Positions 13,559 to 16,741 of a stretch of DNA of 16,741 nt are shown one piece after another. The DNA lies in assembly GCA_035640155.1 (NCBI GenBank), contig DASQWR010000244.1, positions 1-16,741 on the forward strand, written 5' to 3'. A model generated the notes under the pieces. That model was not told the DNA's origin, did not search any database, and saw only the letters and a list, made by a program, of their open reading frames with translations. Position 1 is the stretch's first letter. Every line of letters begins with the position of its first letter. The stretch is from JALYQB01 sp035640155. GTDB lineage: Bacteria > Actinomycetota > Actinomycetes > Mycobacteriales > Pseudonocardiaceae. The translations under genes and the position numbers were made by a program.

Positions 13559-14634
13559 TGCACCCGGCGCAACCAGGCGGCCGGGTCGGTGATCTCCGCG
13601 CGGGTGGGCAACGTCTCCGGGGAGGTCCAGACGGTGTTGAAGCCCTCCATCCCGACGGCACCGACGACGTGCCGGGTGAACGCCGCGCCCTCGGCGTACT
13701 GGCGCAGCTTCGCGTCGATCCCGAGCAGCGCCCGCAGCATCCGGTCGGCCAGCCCACCCCCCTGCCGACGCGCGGTGAACCGGCGGCGGATCGTCGCCAC
13801 GGACGGCACCACCGCCGGACCGACCGCGTCCATCACATGGTCGGCGTGGCCTTCCAGCAGGGTGGCCAGCGCGAGCAGCCGATCGAGGACCGCGCGCTGC
13901 TCTGGCGTCTGCAGCAGGCCGAGGAGGCCGATGGTGTCGCGCGCCCCGTCACGGTGCGCGGCGCGCAGCGCACCCGGTAGCCGACCGACCGCGCGGAGCA
14001 GTGCGTCGACGTCGGTCGGGGCAGTGGCGAGGAACTCGCGGACCTGCCCGGCGAAGTACTCCCGTAGCCACGGGACGGCGTTGAACTGCAGCCGGTGGGT
14101 GGCCTCGTGCAGGCAGACCCAGAGGCGGAACTCCTCGGCGGGCACGTCGAGGGCCTGCTGCACCGCCACCACGTTGGGCGCCACCAGCACCAGCCGCCCG
14201 GGTGCGTTGGCCGGGCCGGCGAAGGGGTCGTACTGGCCGAGCACCCGCGAGCCGAGGAACGCCAGCGCGACACCCACCTGCACGCCGGCGGTCCGCGCGG
14301 CGAACCGGCTGCCGGCGCCCGAGCCGAGCCGGCCGCCGAGGTCGTCGGGCACCAAGGCGCGCAGGCTCGCCACCGCGGAGCTGACCCAGCCGGGCCGGTC
14401 GACCACGTCCGCAGGCCGCGGCGCTCGCCCGTCGTCCAGCCCGGTCAGGTGCCGCACGTGCACCTCGGCGATGATCGCGAGCGCACGCAACCGATGGACG
14501 GTGGTCCCGGCCTCCGCACGCCCCACCGTGGGTCCCGGCCGCAGCAAGCGGTGACCAGTGGCGACCGCGACGTCCCAGTCGATCGGGGACTGTCGAGCCG
14601 GGGTGTCCTCCAACACGCGCGCAGGGTCTCCCAT
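13555..14634 (-). CDS. Zinc-dependent metalloprotease-like protein (DUF2342 type)
   Basis: The product is 359 residues, soluble, with no signal peptide. The zinc-binding HEATH motif (HEXXH) is at 176-180, inside LWVCLHEATHRLQF. A second acidic/histidine motif, LLEGHADHVMDAVG (259-272), can supply a third ligand. The C-terminal part contains GIDAKLRQYAEGAAF (305-319). It belongs to the actinobacterial putative-hydrolase family related to models described as coenzyme F420 biosynthesis-associated; neither proteolysis nor an F420 role is proven as far as I know. It is syntenic with Rv3626c and overlaps tilS by four bases. ATG 14634 lacks a clear SD. GTG 14616 is an alternative with GGGAG about eleven bases upstream. 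Confidence 0.85.
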   Translation of the reverse strand: MGDPARVLEDTPARQSPIDWDVAVATGHRLLRPGPTVGRAEAGTTVHRLRALAIIAEVHVRHLTGLDDGRAPRPADVVDRPGWVSSAVASLRALVPDDLGGRLGSGAGSRFAARTAGVQVGVALAFLGSRVLGQYDPFAGPANAPGRLVLVAPNVVAVQQALDVPAEEFRLWVCLHEATHRLQFNAVPWLREYFAGQVREFLATAPTDVDALLRAVGRLPGALRAAHRDGARDTIGLLGLLQTPEQRAVLDRLLALATLLEGHADHVMDAVGPAVVPSVATIRRRFTARRQGGGLADRMLRALLGIDAKLRQYAEGAAFTRHVVGAVGMEGFNTVWTSPETLPTRAEITDPAAWLRRVQ

Positions 14635-14655
14635 GGGTGTGACGGTACGCGGCGG

Positions 14656-16131
14656 TCAGCGGCAACCGCAGGAGCGTAGCGCCGCGGCCATCCCGTCCAG
14701 CCGCGGGCGGGCGACCGAGGGGTCGGGACCGTTGGACAGCAACGCGAAGACCAGCAACCGCCCGTCGACGTCGAGCACGGTGCCGGCCAGGCTGTTCACC
14801 GCGGTCAGGGTCCCGGTTTTGGCCCGCACCCAACCGCGTCCCGCAGCGGCGGCCGGCCCCTCGTAGCGGTCGGCGAGCGTGCCGGTGCCACCGGCCACCG
14901 GGAGCCCCACCAGCAGCGGGCGCAGCGCGACAGTCCGGGCCCGGCCTTCCGCCGGGCCCGCCGCCACACCGTCGCCCAGGCCGTCCTCCGGGCCGTCCTC
15001 AGGGCCAGCTGCGGCGGCAAGCAGGCCGGTGATCAGGGTTGCCGACACCCGGTCCGCGGTGGACAGGCCGCTGCCGTCGGCGAGGGTGGTCGAGGCGGTG
15101 CCGAACCCGTTGCGGGCGAGCACACCCAGCACCGCGTCCGCCGCGCCGGCGAAGGACGGCTCGGCACCGGTGGCCAGCGCAACCTCACGGGCCAGCGCCT
15201 CGGCGAGCACGTTGTCCGAGGTGGCGAGCACGGTGCTGACGAGGTCCTCCACCGGGGGCGAGTCGACCATGCCGAGCACCCGGGCGCCGGGCGCGGCGGT
15301 GCCGACCGCGCTGCCGGCCGGGTCCGCGCCGAGGCGGCGGGCCAGTTCCGCGGCCGCATCCAGCGCGGGAACCCCGGATCGTGGCGTCACGGGCTGCCTC
15401 GGGTCCGCCCGGGCCCCGTCGAGCATCACCGGCACGATCGGCGCGACGAACCCGCCGGGCACGTCCGCGGGAAGCCACCCGGTGGCCAGGACGTCACCTG
15501 AGTAGCGCCCGACGTCGACGAGGACGCGGTCCACCGGTCCGGTGGCGGCGGCCCGGACCTGCGCGGCGAGGTCGTCCAGCCGGGCGGCCCCGGGGTAGAG
15601 CGACTCCTCGCCGGATGGCAACACCGACAGCGTCGGATCACCACCCCCGACCAGCACCACCGTGCCCGGCTCCGCCCCGGCAACCACGCTGGTGGTGAAG
15701 GTCGTGTGGTGGCCGAGGGCCAGCAGCGCCGCAGCCGCGGTGAGCAGCTTGACGGTGGACCCCGGCGCCAGCGCGACCGTGGGGTCGCGTTCCCAGAGCA
15801 CGGCGCCGCTGATCGGGTCCATCACCCGGCCGGACAGCACGCCGAGCCCCTCGACCCGGGGGTCGAGCAGTGCGCTCACCCCGGCGGGAGTCGGGGCCGG
15901 CGCCTGCGCTCCGACGGGTTGCAGCGTGGGCTCGAAGGCCACCGGCGCAGGAGGCGGCGAGGTCGCCACGGCGCCGGGACCGGCGAACCGCCCCACGAGG
16001 GCCGGGACTCCGAGAACGGTGCCCACCCCGGCGACAGCCGCCAGCACGAGCACCGCGAGGACCGCTGCGAGGCGGGCCCCGCGCCCGGCGGGGCGCGGGG
16101 CGTCCTCGCTCCGGCGGTGCGCTCCGGGCAC
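14656..16131 (-). CDS. dacB: D-alanyl-D-alanine carboxypeptidase/endopeptidase (PBP4 type)
   Basis: This is a peptidase S13 penicillin-binding protein that trims or cleaves peptidoglycan peptides outside the membrane. It has 491 residues from the chosen start: a basic N-terminus, one hydrophobic anchor or signal segment (about 21-45), and a Pro-rich linker (about 57-83). The catalytic domain has SxxK as STVK at 125-128, SDN at 305-307 and KTG at 438-440, all intact. Between SDN and KTG lies a low-complexity acidic stretch with PEDGPEDG (377-384). GTG 16131 has GGGGAG nine bases upstream; GTG 16179 is possible, adds 16 residues and has no good SD. It ends 21 bases before the metalloprotease gene. 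Confidence 0.94.
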   Translation of the reverse strand: MPGAHRRSEDAPRPAGRGARLAAVLAVLVLAAVAGVGTVLGVPALVGRFAGPGAVATSPPPAPVAFEPTLQPVGAQAPAPTPAGVSALLDPRVEGLGVLSGRVMDPISGAVLWERDPTVALAPGSTVKLLTAAAALLALGHHTTFTTSVVAGAEPGTVVLVGGGDPTLSVLPSGEESLYPGAARLDDLAAQVRAAATGPVDRVLVDVGRYSGDVLATGWLPADVPGGFVAPIVPVMLDGARADPRQPVTPRSGVPALDAAAELARRLGADPAGSAVGTAAPGARVLGMVDSPPVEDLVSTVLATSDNVLAEALAREVALATGAEPSFAGAADAVLGVLARNGFGTASTTLADGSGLSTADRVSATLITGLLAAAAGPEDGPEDGLGDGVAAGPAEGRARTVALRPLLVGLPVAGGTGTLADRYEGPAAAAGRGWVRAKTGTLTAVNSLAGTVLDVDGRLLVFALLSNGPDPSVARPRLDGMAAALRSCGCR

Positions 16132-16140
16132 TTGCTCGCG

Positions 16141-16146
16141 CTCCCC
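16141..16146 (-). promoter_or_regulatory. Shine-Dalgarno site for dacB
   Basis: GGGGAG on the minus strand, nine bases before GTG 16131, is the reason for preferring this start to GTG 16179. Confidence 0.5.
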
Positions 16147-16207
16147 TCGACGGTGGCCGGTGTCGACATCTCCGGGCACGGACCCGCTATGCCGATCGCG
16201 CGCCGGC

Positions 16208-16485
16208 CCCGAGGAGTTGATCGCCGCAGCGCAGTCGTCGTGCTACAGCGCGCAGCTCTCGCACATGATCGGCGAGGCCGGCGGCACCCCGAACCAGATC
16301 GACACTACGGCAGTGGTCACCCTGATCGTCGGCGAGGGCATCACCAAGATCGGGTTGACCTGCCGGGCCTCGGTCGACGGAATGGACGAGGCAGCATTCC
16401 AGCAGACCGTGGCCAACGGGTGGAGCCACTCGCCCCTGGCGAACACGCCCCGTTCCCGGTCACTGGGACGAGTCGAAACAGGTGA
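16208..16485 (+). pseudogene. OsmC/Ohr-family peroxiredoxin remnant
   Basis: The plus-strand frame with codon starts at 16208, 16211 and so on encodes PEELIAAAQSSCYSAQLSH, then GEAGGTPNQIDTTAVVTL, GITKIGLTCRASV and DEAAFQQ. This is the middle and C-terminal half of an OsmC-type thiol peroxidase, including one conserved cysteine (in SSCYS). The first 50-60 residues, with the usual start, are missing; dacB's 5' region occupies that place. Towards the end the expected CPVSxALAxTP reads WSHSPLANTP. A one-base slip near 16446 would continue as PFPVTGTSRNR with a stop at 16483-16485, at the length where OsmC proteins end. It therefore looks both truncated and frameshifted. The plus orientation is divergent from dacB. 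Confidence 0.6.
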
Positions 16486-16520
16486 GAGAACTCGTCTCAT
16501 GGTGTCCGTGAGGGCCTCGG

Positions 16521-16741
<221 letters not shown>

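Overview
This window is high-GC actinobacterial DNA. Gene order and protein motifs point to the Pseudonocardiaceae/Mycobacteriales side of the phylum. From memory, the order dacB, DUF2342-type metalloprotease, tilS, hpt, ftsH, folE, folP, folB, folK, DUF3180, DUF6779, DUF2520, panC, panD, coaX matches the Mycobacterium tuberculosis block around Rv3627c to Rv3600c (there the hpt-tilS end is separated from ftsH). I cannot assign genus or species.

Layout: positions 531 to about 16131 are a continuous minus-strand block of housekeeping genes with short gaps or 4-base overlaps. Transcription runs from right to left. (i) 16131-11989: dacB (PBP4-type peptidoglycan enzyme), a HEXXH metalloprotease-like protein, tilS (tRNA-Ile lysidine synthase) and hpt (purine salvage). 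(ii) 11835-6428: ftsH, then four folate genes folE-folP-folB-folK, then the membrane protein DUF3180. (iii) 6314-3743: a DUF6779-type membrane/coiled-coil protein and a PrsW-like intramembrane protease. (iv) 3652-531: a Rossmann/DUF2520 protein, panC, panD and coaX, which cover pantothenate synthesis and the first step of coenzyme A synthesis.

How the genes work together: folE, folB, folK and folP give consecutive steps from GTP to dihydropteroate. panD makes beta-alanine, panC joins it to pantoate, and coaX phosphorylates pantothenate. The two pathways also meet chemically, because PanB (not in the window) uses methylene-tetrahydrofolate. FtsH, the PrsW-like protein, the HEXXH protein and DacB form a loose envelope and proteolysis theme.

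Both edges look like rearrangement scars. On the left (1-508) a Fic-family N-terminal fragment runs out of frame into the tail of an unrecognised protein. On the right, a plus-strand OsmC-family remnant that has lost its N-terminus and is probably frameshifted lies upstream of dacB, followed by the C-terminus of a UvrA-type ATPase that continues past the window. I found no tRNA, rRNA, CRISPR array, insertion sequence or riboswitch. No stretch over 300 bases lacks a gene or gene remnant. I found no convincing new multi-gene system; the most open questions are the uncharacterised proteins embedded in the folate/CoA block.
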